DNA of 64,000 nucleotides from Buttiauxella sp. A111 (GCF_014189855.1 NZ_BJFN01000006.1:186001-250000), one strand, 5' to 3'; positions 33,263 through 44,120 are shown, counted from the first letter of the stretch. The notes: generated by a model not told the origin, from the letters alone. Numbers and translations: made by a program.

Positions 33263-35716
33263 ATGTCAAAAGATCCTTTTCAGGAACGAGAAGCCGAAAA
33301 ATACGAAAACCCGATCCCAAGCCGGGAGTTTATTCTCGCCCATCTCTCCAAACGTGAAAAACCAGCCAATCGTGACGAACTGGCTGAAGAACTCAATATT
33401 ACCGGTGAAGAGCAACTAGAAGCGTTGCGCCGCCGTCTGCGGGCCATGGAACGCGATGGTCAGTTGGTCTTTACCCGTCGCCAGTGTTACGCCCTGCCAG
33501 AACGTCTTGATTTGCTAAAAGGCAAAGTTATTGGCCATCGCGATGGTTTCGGCTTCCTGCGTGTAGAAGGCCGTAAAGACGATCTCTACCTTTCATCTGA
33601 ACAAATGAAAATGTGTATGCATGGCGACATCGTACTGGCGCAACCACTGGGGGCCGATCGTAAAGGTCGCCGCGAAGCGCGTATTGTACGTGTGCTGGAG
33701 CCAAGAACAGGGCAAATCGTTGGCCGCTACTTTACCGATGCAGGCATTGGTTTTGTGGTGCCAGACGACAGCCGTTTGAGCTTCGACATTCTGATCCCAC
33801 CAGAAGAACTGATGGGCGCACGAATGGGCTTTGTAGTGGTGGTTGAACTCACCCAACGCCCAACTCGCCGCACTAAAGCGATCGGTAAAATTGTCGAAGT
33901 GTTGGGCGATAACATGGGCACTGGCATGGCCGTTGATATGGCGCTGCGCACCCATGAAATCCCTTATGTCTGGCCGCCAGAAGTTGAAGCGCAAGTTGCG
34001 TCGTTGAAAGAACAAGTGCCGGAAGAAGCCAAAGTGGGCCGCGTCGATTTGCGTGACCTGCCGCTCGTCACCATTGATGGTGAAGATGCGCGTGACTTCG
34101 ATGACGCCGTGTTCTGTGAGAAAAAACGTGGCGGTGGCTGGCGTTTGTGGGTGGCCATTGCCGACGTAAGTTACTACGTTCGTCCACCAACTCCGCTGGA
34201 CAACGAAGCGCGCAACCGTGGTACGTCAGTCTACTTCCCGTCGCAGGTTATCCCGATGCTGCCGGAAGTGCTGTCCAACGGTTTGTGCTCGTTGAATCCA
34301 CAGGTTGATCGTCTGTGCATGGTTTGCGAAATGACCATCTCTTCGACGGGGCGCCTGACGGGTTCGAAATTCTACGAAGCGGTAATGAGCTCCCATGCAC
34401 GTCTGACCTACACCAAAGTGTGGCATATGTTGCAGGGCGACCAGGAACTGCGTGAGCAGTATGCGCCGCTGGTCAAACACATCGAAGAGCTGCATAACCT
34501 GTATAAAGTGCTGGATGTTTCCCGTGCCGAGCGCGGTGGCATCTCGTTTGAAAGCGAAGAAGCGAAGTTTATCTTCAACGCCGAGCGCCGTATTGAGCGC
34601 GTCGAACAAACCGTTCGTAACGATGCGCACAAGCTTATCGAAGAGTGCATGATCCTTGCGAACATTGCGGCGGCGCGTTTTGTTGAAAAACATAACGAAC
34701 CGTCACTGTTCCGCGATCACGATCGCCCAAGTACTGATGCGATCACCTCGTTCCGTACTGTGTTGGCAGAGCTGGGCCTGGAACTGCCTGGCGGGCAGAA
34801 GCCTGAACCACGTGATTACGCCGAATTGCTGAATTCGATTGCCGATCGTCCGGATCATGAAATGCTGCAAACGATGTTGCTGCGTTCCATGAAACAGGCG
34901 GTTTATGACCCAGAAAACCGCGGTCACTTTGGTCTTGCGCTGCAATCTTATGCGCACTTTACCTCGCCGATTCGCCGTTATCCGGACTTGCTGCTGCACC
35001 GTGCGATTAAATATCTGCTGGCAAAAGAGCAGGGGCACAAAGGCAATAGCACCGAGTCTGGTGGCTGGCACTATGACATGGAAGAGATGCTGCAACTTGG
35101 CCAGCACTGTTCTATGGCGGAACGTCGTGCCGATGAAGCCACTCGTGATGTTTCTGACTGGCTGAAGTGTGACTTTATGCAGGATCAAGTCGGCCAGACC
35201 TTTACCGGGATCATCGCAAGCGTTACCGGTTTCGGCTTCTTTGTACGTCTGACGGACCTGTTCATCGATGGTCTGGTACATGTTTCGTCTCTGGATAACG
35301 ATTACTACCGTTTCGACCAAATTGGGCAACGCCTGATTGGCGAATCTGGTGGTCAGACATATCGTCTGGGTGATCGCGTAGAAGTGCGTGTTGAAGCCGT
35401 CCACATGGATGAACGCAAGATTGATTTTGCTTTGATCTCCAGTACTCGTGCACCACGTGGTGCTGGTAAAACGGAAAAAGACAAAGCTAAAAAAGGTGCT
35501 AACGGCAACGGGCCAAAACGTCGTCAAGGTGGTAAACGCGTAAACTTCGAGCCAGACAGTGCTTTCCGTAAAGAGAAAGGACCTGCCAAACCGAAGAAAG
35601 CGAAAGCTGACAAGAACGAGAAGAAGGAGAAGAAAGCAAAAACTCCGTCTGATAAAACCCGTAAAATAGCCGCAGCGACTAAAGCTAAGCGTGCAGCGAA
35701 AAAGCAACCAAGCTAA
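33263..35716 (+). CDS. rnr: Ribonuclease R
   Basis: 817 residues (E. coli 813). A 3'-5' exoribonuclease that degrades structured RNA and takes part in rRNA quality control and cold shock. The order is an N-terminal helix-turn-helix, two cold-shock domains, the RNB catalytic domain ([13 protein letters not shown] with the metal-binding aspartates), S1 near 640-720, and a lysine-rich basic tail ([19 protein letters not shown] onward). It follows nsrR by 39 bases. Repeat copy C separates it from rlmB. Confidence 0.97.
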   Translation: MSKDPFQEREAEKYENPIPSREFILAHLSKREKPANRDELAEELNITGEEQLEALRRRLRAMERDGQLVFTRRQCYALPERLDLLKGKVIGHRDGFGFLRVEGRKDDLYLSSEQMKMCMHGDIVLAQPLGADRKGRREARIVRVLEPRTGQIVGRYFTDAGIGFVVPDDSRLSFDILIPPEELMGARMGFVVVVELTQRPTRRTKAIGKIVEVLGDNMGTGMAVDMALRTHEIPYVWPPEVEAQVASLKEQVPEEAKVGRVDLRDLPLVTIDGEDARDFDDAVFCEKKRGGGWRLWVAIADVSYYVRPPTPLDNEARNRGTSVYFPSQVIPMLPEVLSNGLCSLNPQVDRLCMVCEMTISSTGRLTGSKFYEAVMSSHARLTYTKVWHMLQGDQELREQYAPLVKHIEELHNLYKVLDVSRAERGGISFESEEAKFIFNAERRIERVEQTVRNDAHKLIEECMILANIAAARFVEKHNEPSLFRDHDRPSTDAITSFRTVLAELGLELPGGQKPEPRDYAELLNSIADRPDHEMLQTMLLRSMKQAVYDPENRGHFGLALQSYAHFTSPIRRYPDLLLHRAIKYLLAKEQGHKGNSTESGGWHYDMEEMLQLGQHCSMAERRADEATRDVSDWLKCDFMQDQVGQTFTGIIASVTGFGFFVRLTDLFIDGLVHVSSLDNDYYRFDQIGQRLIGESGGQTYRLGDRVEVRVEAVHMDERKIDFALISSTRAPRGAGKTEKDKAKKGANGNGPKRRQGGKRVNFEPDSAFRKEKGPAKPKKAKADKNEKKEKKAKTPSDKTRKIAAATKAKRAAKKQPS

Positions 35717-35721
35717 CACCA

Positions 35722-35840
35722 CCCTCACCCTGGCCCTCTCCCTGAGGGAGAGGGAACCGGATCTGTTTTCTCCCTCTGCTGAGGGATGGGGAACCGGATC
35801 TGTTTTCTCCCTCTCCTGCGGGAGAGGGCTGGGGTGAGGG
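35722..35840. repeat. Mosaic hairpin repeat, copy C
   Basis: 119 bases with perfect inverted ends CCCTCACCC (35722-35730) and GGGTGAGGG (35832-35840). Three hairpin modules of the CCCTCTCC/GGGAGAGGG type are separated by two identical 15-base spacers, AACCGGATCTGTTTT. Unlike the other copies it sits between two co-directional genes, rnr and rlmB, and so would be transcribed as a structured linker in the operon mRNA. Confidence 0.87.
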
Positions 35841-35894
35841 CAACCATATCAGCATTAAACACAGTCGCATCAGCGGCTGAAACGAGTGACATCA

Positions 35895-36626
35895 ATGAGT
35901 GAAATGATTTACGGCATCCACGCCGTCCAGGCGCTACTTGATAACGCCCCCCAGCGTTTTCGGGAAGTCTTTATTCTTAAAGGCCGCGAAGACAAACGTC
36001 TGATGCCTTTAATTCATGCGCTGGAAGCTCAGGGTGTGCCAGTGCAAATGGCAAACCGCCAATGGCTGGATGAAAAATCTGAAGGCGCGGTGCACCAGGG
36101 CATTATTGCTCGTGTGAAACCGGGTCGTCAGTATCAGGAAAATGATATTCCGGACCTGCTTGCCAGTATCGATACCCCGTTCCTGCTCATTCTGGATGGC
36201 GTTACCGATCCCCACAACCTCGGTGCCTGCCTGCGTAGCGCAGATGCCGCTGGCGTGCATGCGGTTATCGTTCCGAAGGATAGATCTGCCCAGTTGAACG
36301 CGACTGCCAAGAAAGTGGCCTGCGGTGCCGCAGAGCACGTTCCGCTTATCAGTGTGACCAACCTGGCTCGGACTATGCGTTTATTGCAGGAATCGAACGT
36401 CTGGATCGTCGGTACAGCGGGTGAAGCTGACCACACTTTATTCCAGAGCAAAATGACTGGCCCAATGGCACTGGTGATGGGCGCTGAAGGTGAAGGCATG
36501 CGTCGCCTGACGCGTGAGCATTGTGATGAGCTGATAAGCATCCCAATGGCCGGGACGGTTTCTTCATTGAACGTCTCTGTTGCGACGGGTATTTGCCTGT
36601 TCGAAGCTGTGCGTCAACGCAGTTAA
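35895..36626 (+). CDS. rlmB: 23S rRNA (Gm2251) 2'-O-methyltransferase RlmB
   Basis: 243 residues. A SpoU-type trefoil methyltransferase that methylates G2251 in the peptidyl-transferase P loop. It has an N-terminal L30e-like substrate-binding domain (about 1-75), then [31 protein letters not shown] and [19 protein letters not shown]. The ATG at 35895 ([11 protein letters not shown]) matches E. coli; the frame start at 35886 adds three residues. Confidence 0.96.
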   Translation: MSEMIYGIHAVQALLDNAPQRFREVFILKGREDKRLMPLIHALEAQGVPVQMANRQWLDEKSEGAVHQGIIARVKPGRQYQENDIPDLLASIDTPFLLILDGVTDPHNLGACLRSADAAGVHAVIVPKDRSAQLNATAKKVACGAAEHVPLISVTNLARTMRLLQESNVWIVGTAGEADHTLFQSKMTGPMALVMGAEGEGMRRLTREHCDELISIPMAGTVSSLNVSVATGICLFEAVRQRS

Positions 36627-36728
36627 TTCCCAGTGGGGTGCGCTCGCACCCCGCTTTGTGATCCTCCTCCATGCATAACTGCTGTCACCGTCCATACTAA
36701 TGGCATTGCCATAAATGGAGGGAACACG

Positions 36729-38363
36729 ATGCGCTGGCAAACTCATACCGTTTTTAACCAACCAATACCCCTCAATAACAGTAATCTTTTTCTTTCTGAT
36801 ATCTCGTTAACTGAAGCTGTTGCCCGTGAAGGTGCGAGTTGGGATGCTGAGCTTCTGGCGAGTATTGGTCAGCAACTGGGCTCGGCTGAATCACTGGAGC
36901 TCGGGCGGTTGGCAAACACCAATCCTCCCGAATTACTGCGTTACGACGCCAGCGGCGAACGACTCGATGATGTACGTTTTTATCCGGCCTGGCATCTGCT
37001 GATGCAGGGATTGTGTGCCAATCGAGTACACAATTTGCCGTGGCAGGAAGATGCTCGCCAGGGTTCATTCGTTGCCCGTGCCGCGCGTTTTGTTCAGCAC
37101 GCACAGGTGGAAGCAGGCACGTTATGTCCGATAACCATGACTTTTGGTGCGATCCCATTGTTGCAAAAGCATCTTCCTAAGGAGTTTCAGTCGTGGCTGA
37201 AACCGTTACTTAGCGATCGGTATGATGCGCATCTCTCTGCTGGCTCCCAAAAACGTGGCCTGCTGATTGGCATGGGCATGACCGAAAAACAGGGTGGCTC
37301 GGATGTACTCAGCAACACCACGCGAGCGGAAGCTATCGACAAACGTGGCGCAGGTGAAATGTATCGCCTGGTAGGTCATAAATGGTTTTTCTCCGTTCCG
37401 CAAAGCGACGCGCATTTGGTACTTGCTCAGGCGAAAGGCGGACTATCCTGCTTTTTCCTGCCGCGATTTTTACCCGATGGGCAACGCAATCAGGTTCGCT
37501 TTGAGCGCCTGAAAGATAAACTCGGTAATCGCTCAAATGCCAGCAGTGAAGCTGAATTTTTCGATGCAACAGCATGGCTTATCGGCGAAGAAGGCGAGGG
37601 GATTCGCTCGATTCTGCAAATGGGCGGTTATACGCGCTTTGATTGCGCGTTGGGCAGTCATGGCCTGATGCGTCGTGCACTTTCGGTTGCGTTGTATCAC
37701 GCACATCAACGACAAGCATTCGGCAAAACGCTGATCGACTTGCCCATTATGCGCCAGGTGCTTGGGCGTATGGCTTTACAACTTGAAGGCCAAACGGCGT
37801 TTCTGTTCCGTCTGGCGCGCGCCTGGGAATCACCCGGTAACCCGCATGAATTGGCATATAGCCGACTCTTTACCCCAGCCGCCAAGTTCAGCGTCTGTAA
37901 ATCGGGTATCCCGTTTGTTGCGGAGGCGATGGAAGTTCTCGGGGGTATCGGTTATTGCGAAGACAGCGAACTGCCACGTATCTATAGAGAAATGCCGGTG
38001 AACAGTATTTGGGAAGGCTCCGGTAATATCATGAGCCTGGATGTATTGCGTGTTCTGGCCAAACAACCGGGTTCGATGGAAATGTTGCACGCTGAATTTG
38101 ATGAGGTGAAGGGGCAAAACCGGCATTTCGATCGTAGTTGGCGGCAATTGCAACAACGTTTGCATAAACCACAAGAGGAGTGGGGCAGGGAACTCACACG
38201 GCTGCTGGCACTACTGGCAACTGGTGCGCAAGTATTACAACATCTCTCTCCACCGTTGGGCGAGGCATGGTGTCGTATGATGCTGGATTCGCGAGGGGAA
38301 AGTGTATTACCGAATCAAGTATTGACTGATGTGCTGTTGCGAGCGACGGGGCGAACAGGATAG
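36729..38363 (+). CDS. aidB: AidB, acyl-CoA dehydrogenase-like alkylation-response protein
   Basis: 544 residues (E. coli 541). A tetrameric FAD protein related to acyl-CoA dehydrogenases that binds DNA and is part of the Ada response in E. coli. Segments GMGMTEKQGGSDVLSNTTRA, KWFFSVPQSDAHLVLAQ, EVLGGIGYCEDSELPRIYRE and NSIWEGSGNI are kept. The ATG at 36729 follows ATGGAGGG; a frame start at 36633 is unsupported. In K-12 yjfI through yjfC lie between rlmB and aidB; here the gap is only 102 bases. Confidence 0.95.
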   Translation: MRWQTHTVFNQPIPLNNSNLFLSDISLTEAVAREGASWDAELLASIGQQLGSAESLELGRLANTNPPELLRYDASGERLDDVRFYPAWHLLMQGLCANRVHNLPWQEDARQGSFVARAARFVQHAQVEAGTLCPITMTFGAIPLLQKHLPKEFQSWLKPLLSDRYDAHLSAGSQKRGLLIGMGMTEKQGGSDVLSNTTRAEAIDKRGAGEMYRLVGHKWFFSVPQSDAHLVLAQAKGGLSCFFLPRFLPDGQRNQVRFERLKDKLGNRSNASSEAEFFDATAWLIGEEGEGIRSILQMGGYTRFDCALGSHGLMRRALSVALYHAHQRQAFGKTLIDLPIMRQVLGRMALQLEGQTAFLFRLARAWESPGNPHELAYSRLFTPAAKFSVCKSGIPFVAEAMEVLGGIGYCEDSELPRIYREMPVNSIWEGSGNIMSLDVLRVLAKQPGSMEMLHAEFDEVKGQNRHFDRSWRQLQQRLHKPQEEWGRELTRLLALLATGAQVLQHLSPPLGEAWCRMMLDSRGESVLPNQVLTDVLLRATGRTG

Positions 38364-38370
38364 AAATATA

Positions 38371-38413
38371 AAAGCCAGCGCCATACAGTTGAATTAAATG
38401 GTCGCTGGCTTAT
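38371..38413. terminator. Bidirectional terminator between aidB and yjfN
   Basis: AAGCCAGCG (38372-38380) pairs with CGCTGGCTT (38403-38411), with A/T tracts on the outer flanks, between two convergent stop codons. Confidence 0.7.
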
Positions 38414-38689
38414 TTACGCATAAATAATGGCTTGTACACGCCAACCTTCGGCAAGCTGGTTTTCCTGCATTTTAACGATGCGATAGTACGACGCACCATG
38501 CTCATCAGCTTTTAAGGCAATGACTTTTTCCACATCTTGTACGGTACCGGCGATACCATTAACTGAAATCATGCCGATTTCGTTCAAGCCCGTCACACAA
38601 TCTGCGGCAACATCCTCTGCCGATTGCGCCGACGTTGTGATTAGCCCCACGGACAGCAGTAATGACGTTAAGGCAAGCGATCGTTTCAT
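38414..38689 (-). CDS. yjfN: YjfN, YhcN/DUF1471-family periplasmic protein
   Basis: 91 residues. A signal peptide ending SAQSA is followed by a DUF1471 domain (CVTGLNEIGMISVNGIAGTVQDVEKVIALKADEHGAS and YRIVKMQENQ). E. coli YjfN is a member of this small stress-protein family and has been linked to DegP activation. The gene converges on aidB and sits 155 bases from the related bsmA on the same strand. Confidence 0.9.
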   Translation of the reverse strand: MKRSLALTSLLLSVGLITTSAQSAEDVAADCVTGLNEIGMISVNGIAGTVQDVEKVIALKADEHGASYYRIVKMQENQLAEGWRVQAIIYA

Positions 38690-38844
38690 AGTGAGCTCCT
38701 TTAATACTTACCCTAAATCAGTAGGGCATTCCTTCGCGTTAGGTGAACTCCTGGCCTGTCCAGTGGCTGAAGCTCATTGTGCATAACAAACGATCAGTTG
38801 GCGCAAAGCTATGTAAATCTTAATAAAGTAAACACAGCGCTACA

Positions 38845-39174
38845 TTACTTGCGGAACAAAATTGCCTGGGCATACCATTGGCCTGGAATCACCGTCTCAT
38901 CGTTTAACACGATTTGGTAGTAATCCGCTTTCGCAGCAGCAGCTTTCTCTTTTATCACCCGCTCTGAGTCCATTGGAGAGCCGCGTTCGAGTGCTGATAC
39001 TGTCCCTATTTTGGTTAATCCCTGCGTTTGCGAACGCTGAATTTCCTGGGGAGTTCCGGTTACCGGTGGTGCGGGTTGTGGTGTACCCTGTAACACGCTA
39101 CAAGCACTGAGTGCTGTCGCAAGTAGCAAAGCAGATAGCAGTCGCATGATCGTTTCTCGTCTCTTAATAGCCAT
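38845..39174 (-). CDS. bsmA: BsmA (YjfO), biofilm stress lipoprotein
   Basis: 109 residues, the same as E. coli BsmA. A lipoprotein signal ends LSAC. The mature part keeps GTPQPAPPVTGTPQEIQRSQT and the DUF1471-type core ending YYQIVLNDETVIPGQWYAQAILFRK. In E. coli it affects biofilm maturation and peroxide stress. The start is uncertain: ATG 39174 gives the database length, while ATG 39147 gives a shorter, more typical signal peptide. Confidence 0.88.
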   Translation of the reverse strand: MAIKRRETIMRLLSALLLATALSACSVLQGTPQPAPPVTGTPQEIQRSQTQGLTKIGTVSALERGSPMDSERVIKEKAAAAKADYYQIVLNDETVIPGQWYAQAILFRK

Positions 39175-39368
39175 ATTGTAGCCCCGGTTTTTTTCTGGGA
39201 AGAGGGAATGTTCCCATTCTGTTAGCTTCCCCGCGCTTTTTAATCACTTTCGAATGAAAATCGCTAAGCAGATCGCATAGTGAATAATAATCTCTGTAAG
39301 CCTTTGGCTTGCCATGTAGTGAATGCTGGCTTACAAAGGAATGCGCACAATGATACGGAGCGATTCCA

Positions 39369-40094
39369 ATGATAGAAATGTACACTGAACAGTTAGGCGG
39401 TATCGAAGTTCTGCATGCGGTACCTGCCGGGAAAAAAGAGAACACGCTGCCGGTGGTTTTTTTCTATCATGGTTTTACTTCATCCAAACTGGTGTACAGC
39501 TACTTTGCTGTAGCACTCGCTCAGGCCGGCATGCGAGTGATTATGCCCGATGCCGAACAGCATGGTTCCCGCTTCGATGGTGATGACACGGCACGCCTTT
39601 ATCAATTCTGGTCGATTCTCAAACAAAACATTGATGAGTTTTCTCTACTTCACCAGGCACTCTGCGAGAATTATCCTGTCGATGAGCATCGTGTCGCCGT
39701 GGGCGGCGCTTCGATGGGAGGCATGACCGCTCTAGGTATTATGGCGCGTTACCCACAAGTGCGCTGTGTGGCATGTCTGATGGGCTCTGGATATTTCCTG
39801 TCGCTTGGGAAAACACTGTTCCCGCCTCGAGTAGAAGAGCCCGAATCGCTTAACGCACTCGCGGGCTATGACATTAGCCACCAACTGGAAACTCTCGGTA
39901 ACCGGCCACTTATGTTGTGGCACGGCGAGGAAGATGATGTGGTTCCGGCAGCCGAAACATGGCGCTTACAACAGGCGATGATTGAGAAGGGGCTGGATAA
40001 ACAGCTGATCTGTTTACGCGAGCCGGGCGTGAAGCATCGTATTACCCCCTCCGCACTCGCGGCAACAAGCCGCTTCTTTAACACAAATTTATGA
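39369..40094 (+). CDS. yjfP: YjfP-like esterase (alpha/beta hydrolase)
   Basis: 241 residues. An alpha/beta hydrolase with the oxyanion segment FYHGFTSSKLVYSYFAVALAQAG, nucleophile elbow GGASMGG, and a late Asp and His (GEEDDVVP, VKHRITP) completing a catalytic triad. E. coli YjfP is a carboxylesterase. It is eight residues shorter than the E. coli protein, mainly in the lid region. Its stop codon is directly adjacent to the convergent ulaR stop, with no bases between. Confidence 0.9.
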   Translation: MIEMYTEQLGGIEVLHAVPAGKKENTLPVVFFYHGFTSSKLVYSYFAVALAQAGMRVIMPDAEQHGSRFDGDDTARLYQFWSILKQNIDEFSLLHQALCENYPVDEHRVAVGGASMGGMTALGIMARYPQVRCVACLMGSGYFLSLGKTLFPPRVEEPESLNALAGYDISHQLETLGNRPLMLWHGEEDDVVPAAETWRLQQAMIEKGLDKQLICLREPGVKHRITPSALAATSRFFNTNL

Positions 40095-40850
40095 CTAAAC
40101 CAGAATGACTTGCACACCCTGTTCTTCAAGCTTTTTGATGACTTCAGGGTTTGCTTGTTTACCGGTAATGACCAAATCAATTTGTTCTGCCCGGCTAAAT
40201 AGCATTCCAGCACGCTGACCAATCTTTGTGCTGTCGACCAGTACCGCCAGTTTACCCACCACACCCAACATTTTCTGTTCTGCCATGGCAGTCAGCATAT
40301 CTGTTTTATAAAGGCCTTCTGCTGTCAGCCCTTTTCCGCTGGTAAACATCCAGTGTCCCGCGTAGAGCGAGGTTTCATTGTCCTGCGGACCAAGCGTGAT
40401 GGAGTGACTTTTATTGTATTGACCGCCCATGATCACAACACTTTCATGCTCTTGATCGATAAGATAATTTGCCAGTGGCAGGTAGTTAGTGATGATTTGT
40501 ACCGGCTTCCCACAAATTTGCTGCCCAAGCAAAAAAGCAGTTGAGCCACAGTTAATAACGACGCTTTCTCCTGGTTTTACCAGCGCTGAAGCCGCACTGG
40601 CAATACGGCTTTTCTCATCATGATTTTGCGCCAGATGAATGTTCATCGGAGTCCAGCGTGGGCGCTGTTGGCTGATAGCTTCGGCACCGTTACGGACTTT
40701 CTTCAGCCTGCCACTTTCATCCAATTTATTGATGTCGCGCCGTGCGGTTGCTGGCGAAATGGCGAGACGTTCCATCACTTGCTCGACAGTAACAAACCCT
40801 GTTTGCTGTAGCAGTTCGAGCAGTATCTGGTGGCGTTGTGCTTCAGTCAT
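40095..40850 (-). CDS. ulaR: L-ascorbate utilisation repressor UlaR (DeoR family)
   Basis: 251 residues. An N-terminal DeoR-type helix-turn-helix ([26 protein letters not shown]) and a C-terminal sugar-phosphate-binding domain ([17 protein letters not shown]). It represses ulaG and ulaABCDEF until L-ascorbate 6-phosphate binds. It lies downstream of ulaG on the same strand, separated by a terminator. Confidence 0.95.
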   Translation of the reverse strand: MTEAQRHQILLELLQQTGFVTVEQVMERLAISPATARRDINKLDESGRLKKVRNGAEAISQQRPRWTPMNIHLAQNHDEKSRIASAASALVKPGESVVINCGSTAFLLGQQICGKPVQIITNYLPLANYLIDQEHESVVIMGGQYNKSHSITLGPQDNETSLYAGHWMFTSGKGLTAEGLYKTDMLTAMAEQKMLGVVGKLAVLVDSTKIGQRAGMLFSRAEQIDLVITGKQANPEVIKKLEEQGVQVILV

Positions 40851-40921
40851 GCGTGTTTCCGATGGATGATGATTTTTAAAGATGATATTTGAAATAGGAT
40901 GAAATACCTATGAGTAAACTG

Positions 40922-40945
40922 AAAAAGCCGGGTATTACCCGGCTT
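40922..40945 (-). terminator. ulaG terminator
   Basis: An 8-bp stem, AAGCCGGG with CCCGGCTT, around a 5-base loop is followed on the minus strand by TTTTT. It lies just after the ulaG stop and separates ulaG from ulaR. Confidence 0.88.
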
Positions 40946-40949
40946 AACA

Positions 40950-42014
40950 TTAAAGGAAGGATTTAAACGGTAAATCCGGTTCGATCGTAAAGCAGTCCTC
41001 AAACCCGCGTGGATAGTGGTATTCAAACTGATCTTTATCTAATGGCCAGGTAAATTTGCCACCCACTTGCCAGATAAATGGCTTAAAGCCATATTTCAAA
41101 CGATCTTTCTTCATCTCCCACAGCACGCGGATCTCTTGTGGATCAGCCTGGAAGTTTGACCAAATATCATGATGGAATGGGATCACCACTTTGGTGTTCA
41201 AAGATTCAGCCATGCGTAGGATGTCTGAGCTGGTCATTTTGTCTGTAATGCCGCGCGGGTTTTCACCATAGGAACCCAGTGCAACGTCAATCTGATGGTC
41301 GTTACCATGTTTGGCGTAGTAATTGGAATAATGGGAGTCACCGCTGTGATACAGCGAACCGCCCGGCGTTTTAAACAGATAGTTCACCGCCCGTTCGTCC
41401 ATACCATCCGGCAGCACTCCAGCCGCTTTTTCTTCCGCAGGGAGGGTGATCAGAGCGGTGCGATCGAATGCGTCAAGTGCATGAATTTCAATATCTTTCA
41501 CTTTTACGATATCACCTGGTTTCACCATGATGCAGCGCTCACGCGGTACACCCCAGCCAACCCAGATATCAACGCAAGTTTGCGGCCCGATAAATGGCAC
41601 ATCAGAGGCACAGTTCTGCATCACTGCCGCTGCAACGTTCACGTCGATATGATCGTTGTGATCATGAGTGGCAAGTACCGCATCAATACTGCGAATAGCA
41701 AAAGGATCGAGTACAAACGGCGTGGTTCGCAGATTCGGCTGTAACTTCTTCACGCCAGCCATGCGTTGCATCTGATGGCCCGTTTTCATCAGTGGGTTAC
41801 CGTGGCTTTGTTTACCTGTACCGCACCAGAAATCGACACAGATATTTGTCTCTCCCTGTGATTTCAGCCAAATACCGGTACAGCCCAACCACCACATAGC
41901 AAAGGTACCTGGTGCGACCACTTCCTGCTCAATCTCTTCATTTAGCCAGCTACCCCATTCCGGGAAGGTGTTTAGTATCCAGGATTCACGAGTAATGGTT
42001 GCCACTTTGCTCAT
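40950..42014 (-). CDS. ulaG: L-ascorbate-6-phosphate lactonase UlaG
   Basis: 354 residues. A metallo-beta-lactamase-fold enzyme that opens the lactone of L-ascorbate 6-phosphate after PTS uptake. The metal motif is [13 protein letters not shown], and [12 protein letters not shown] and [11 protein letters not shown] follow. It is transcribed away from ulaABCDEF from the shared 381-base control region. Confidence 0.96.
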   Translation of the reverse strand: MSKVATITRESWILNTFPEWGSWLNEEIEQEVVAPGTFAMWWLGCTGIWLKSQGETNICVDFWCGTGKQSHGNPLMKTGHQMQRMAGVKKLQPNLRTTPFVLDPFAIRSIDAVLATHDHNDHIDVNVAAAVMQNCASDVPFIGPQTCVDIWVGWGVPRERCIMVKPGDIVKVKDIEIHALDAFDRTALITLPAEEKAAGVLPDGMDERAVNYLFKTPGGSLYHSGDSHYSNYYAKHGNDHQIDVALGSYGENPRGITDKMTSSDILRMAESLNTKVVIPFHHDIWSNFQADPQEIRVLWEMKKDRLKYGFKPFIWQVGGKFTWPLDKDQFEYHYPRGFEDCFTIEPDLPFKSFL

Positions 42015-42395
42015 TCAATCTCTCCTCAGTTAATACGGTTTTAATCAAAAATAATCATTTATTGACTTGATATGATTGATACTGACATTAAAAATCATCA
42101 TTGAGAAGTCATTTTTATGTGCGTCATGTCAGGTTTTTAGGTGTTGCTCAGCTGAGACTGGTTTGATTAGTTGTTGCTATAATCATTCAAATAATTGATT
42201 TTTATGTAATTTATCATTTATTTTTTTGATGGCTATTAGCCATATTCTAACCATGGATAATAATTTGCGGCGCATCTCACAAATAATCAAATTCAATCTT
42301 GTTGTGATTATATTTGACGAATAGAGTGAGTGCGAACACAACATCCGCCTGTTTTCTGACCGGGGACAGGGAGCGACTACCCAACGGAGAGCTTT
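42015..42395. promoter_or_regulatory. ulaG-ulaA divergent control region
   Basis: 381 AT-rich bases without a gene. A near-palindrome AATCATTCAAATAATTGATT lies at 42181-42200. Related AATAATCAT motifs occur near 42051 and 42280, and CAAATAATCA (about 42280) faces TGATTATATTTG (42305-42316). These repeats are candidate UlaR operators. TGTGATTATATTTGAC at 42303 is a possible half-conserved CRP site. E. coli uses several UlaR operators, CRP and IHF here. Site assignments are inference. Confidence 0.6.
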
Positions 42396-43793
42396 ATGGA
42401 GACCCTCTACAGCGCCTTTACTATTTTCTTTAATCAGGTAATGACTAATGCCCCTTTACTACTGGGGATTGTCACTTGCCTGGGCTACGTGCTGTTGCGT
42501 AAAAGTGCGAATGTAATCATCAAAGGAACGATCAAAACAATTATCGGTTTTATGTTGCTACAGGCGGGCTCCGGGATTTTGACCGGCACCTTTAAACCCG
42601 TGGTGGCAAAAATGTCAGAGGTCTACGGGATCAACGGCGCAATTTCGGATACCTACGCATCGATGATGGCAACCATCGAAAGAATGGGTGATGCCTATAG
42701 TTGGGTGGGATACGCCGTTTTACTGGCTCTGGCGCTCAATATTGGCTATGTGTTGCTGCGGCGAGTCACAGGGATTCGTACCATCATGCTTACTGGGCAC
42801 ATCATGTTCCAGCAAGCCGGGCTGATTGCGGTGTTCTTCTTTATCCTCGGCTACTCAATGTGGACGACGATCATATGTACCGCCATTCTGGTATCGCTGT
42901 ATTGGGGAATTACCTCCAATATGATGTTCAAACCCACGCAAGCTATTACTGAAAATAGCGGATTCTCCATTGGTCATCAGCAACAATTCGCGTCGTGGAT
43001 TGCCTACAAAATTGCCCCGTATCTCGGCAAAAAAGAGGAAAGTGTTGAGGACCTCAACCTGCCAGGCTGGCTGAATATTTTCCATGACAACATCGTCTCT
43101 ACCGCGATTGTGATGACACTATTCTTCGGGGTCATTCTTTGCTCATTCGGGATTGATGTCGTGCAAGCGATGGCCGGTAAAACTCACTGGACCATCTACA
43201 TCCTGCAAACCGGTTTCCAGTTCGCCGTTGCGATTTTCATCATCGTACAAGGTGTCCGCATGTTCGTTGCGGAACTGTCAGAAGCTTTCAATGGTATTTC
43301 ACAACGGCTCATCCCCGGCGCAGTACTCGCCATCGACTGCGCAGCGATATACAGCTTTGCGCCGAATGCCGTGGTGTGGGGCTTTATCTGGGGAACGATA
43401 GGTCAGCTTATTGCCGTGGGTATTCTGATTGTTCTTGGCTCCTCCATCATGATCATCCCAGGCTTTATTCCTATGTTTTTCTCTAACGCCACGATTGGTG
43501 TGTTTGCAAACCACTTTGGCGGCTGGCGCGCGGCACTAAAAATATGTCTGGTGATGGGCATGATTGAAATCTTCGGCTGCGTTTGGGCTATCAAACTTAC
43601 CGGGCTTAGCGCATGGATGGGAATGGCTGACTGGTCAATTTTAGCTCCACCATTGATGCAAGGGCTTACGTTTGGCCTGTGGTTTATGGGTGTCGTTATC
43701 GTTATTGCACTGATTTACATGTTCTTTGCCGGGCGTACTTTGCGTCAGGAAGAAGATGCTGAAAAACAACTGACAGAATCATCAGCTAAATAA
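42396..43793 (+). CDS. ulaA: L-ascorbate PTS permease EIIC (UlaA)
   Basis: 465 residues with about eleven hydrophobic segments, the IIC membrane channel of the ascorbate phosphotransferase system. It imports L-ascorbate and works with UlaB (IIB) and UlaC (IIA) to phosphorylate it on entry. It is first in ulaABCDEF. The ATG follows ACGGAGAG. Confidence 0.96.
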   Translation: METLYSAFTIFFNQVMTNAPLLLGIVTCLGYVLLRKSANVIIKGTIKTIIGFMLLQAGSGILTGTFKPVVAKMSEVYGINGAISDTYASMMATIERMGDAYSWVGYAVLLALALNIGYVLLRRVTGIRTIMLTGHIMFQQAGLIAVFFFILGYSMWTTIICTAILVSLYWGITSNMMFKPTQAITENSGFSIGHQQQFASWIAYKIAPYLGKKEESVEDLNLPGWLNIFHDNIVSTAIVMTLFFGVILCSFGIDVVQAMAGKTHWTIYILQTGFQFAVAIFIIVQGVRMFVAELSEAFNGISQRLIPGAVLAIDCAAIYSFAPNAVVWGFIWGTIGQLIAVGILIVLGSSIMIIPGFIPMFFSNATIGVFANHFGGWRAALKICLVMGMIEIFGCVWAIKLTGLSAWMGMADWSILAPPLMQGLTFGLWFMGVVIVIALIYMFFAGRTLRQEEDAEKQLTESSAK

Positions 43794-43805
43794 GGAATTG
43801 AGATT

Positions 43806-44111
43806 ATGACCGTACGCATTCTCGCTGTTTGTGGTTGTGGGCAAGGCAGTTCCATGATTATGAAAATGAAAGTGGATCAGTTCCTGACGCAAGAAGGAGT
43901 GGACCATAGCGTCAATAGTTGTGCAGTTGGCGAGTACAAAAGTGAGCTGAGTGGTGCCGACATTATTATCGCTTCAACTCATGTTTCTGGCGAAATCAAT
44001 GTGTCGGGTAACAAGCATGTCGTTGGTGTTCGCAACATGCTTTCTGCCGCCGATTTTGGCCCAAAGTTAATGGACGTGATTCGCGCTCATTTCCCACAGG
44101 ATATTAAGTGA
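43806..44111 (+). CDS. ulaB: L-ascorbate PTS EIIB (UlaB)
   Basis: 101 residues. The phosphocysteine loop [10 protein letters not shown] puts the phosphorylated cysteine at residue 9. UlaB passes phosphate from UlaC to ascorbate bound by UlaA. It lies 12 bases after ulaA. Confidence 0.96.
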   Translation: MTVRILAVCGCGQGSSMIMKMKVDQFLTQEGVDHSVNSCAVGEYKSELSGADIIIASTHVSGEINVSGNKHVVGVRNMLSAADFGPKLMDVIRAHFPQDIK

Positions 44112-44120
44112 GGGAAGCCA

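Noticed and set aside
34703-35728. A 341-codon open frame antisense to rnr
   Set aside because: It lies opposite the RNase R catalytic and S1 regions. The composition is that of a shadow frame and it starts inside the repeat element.
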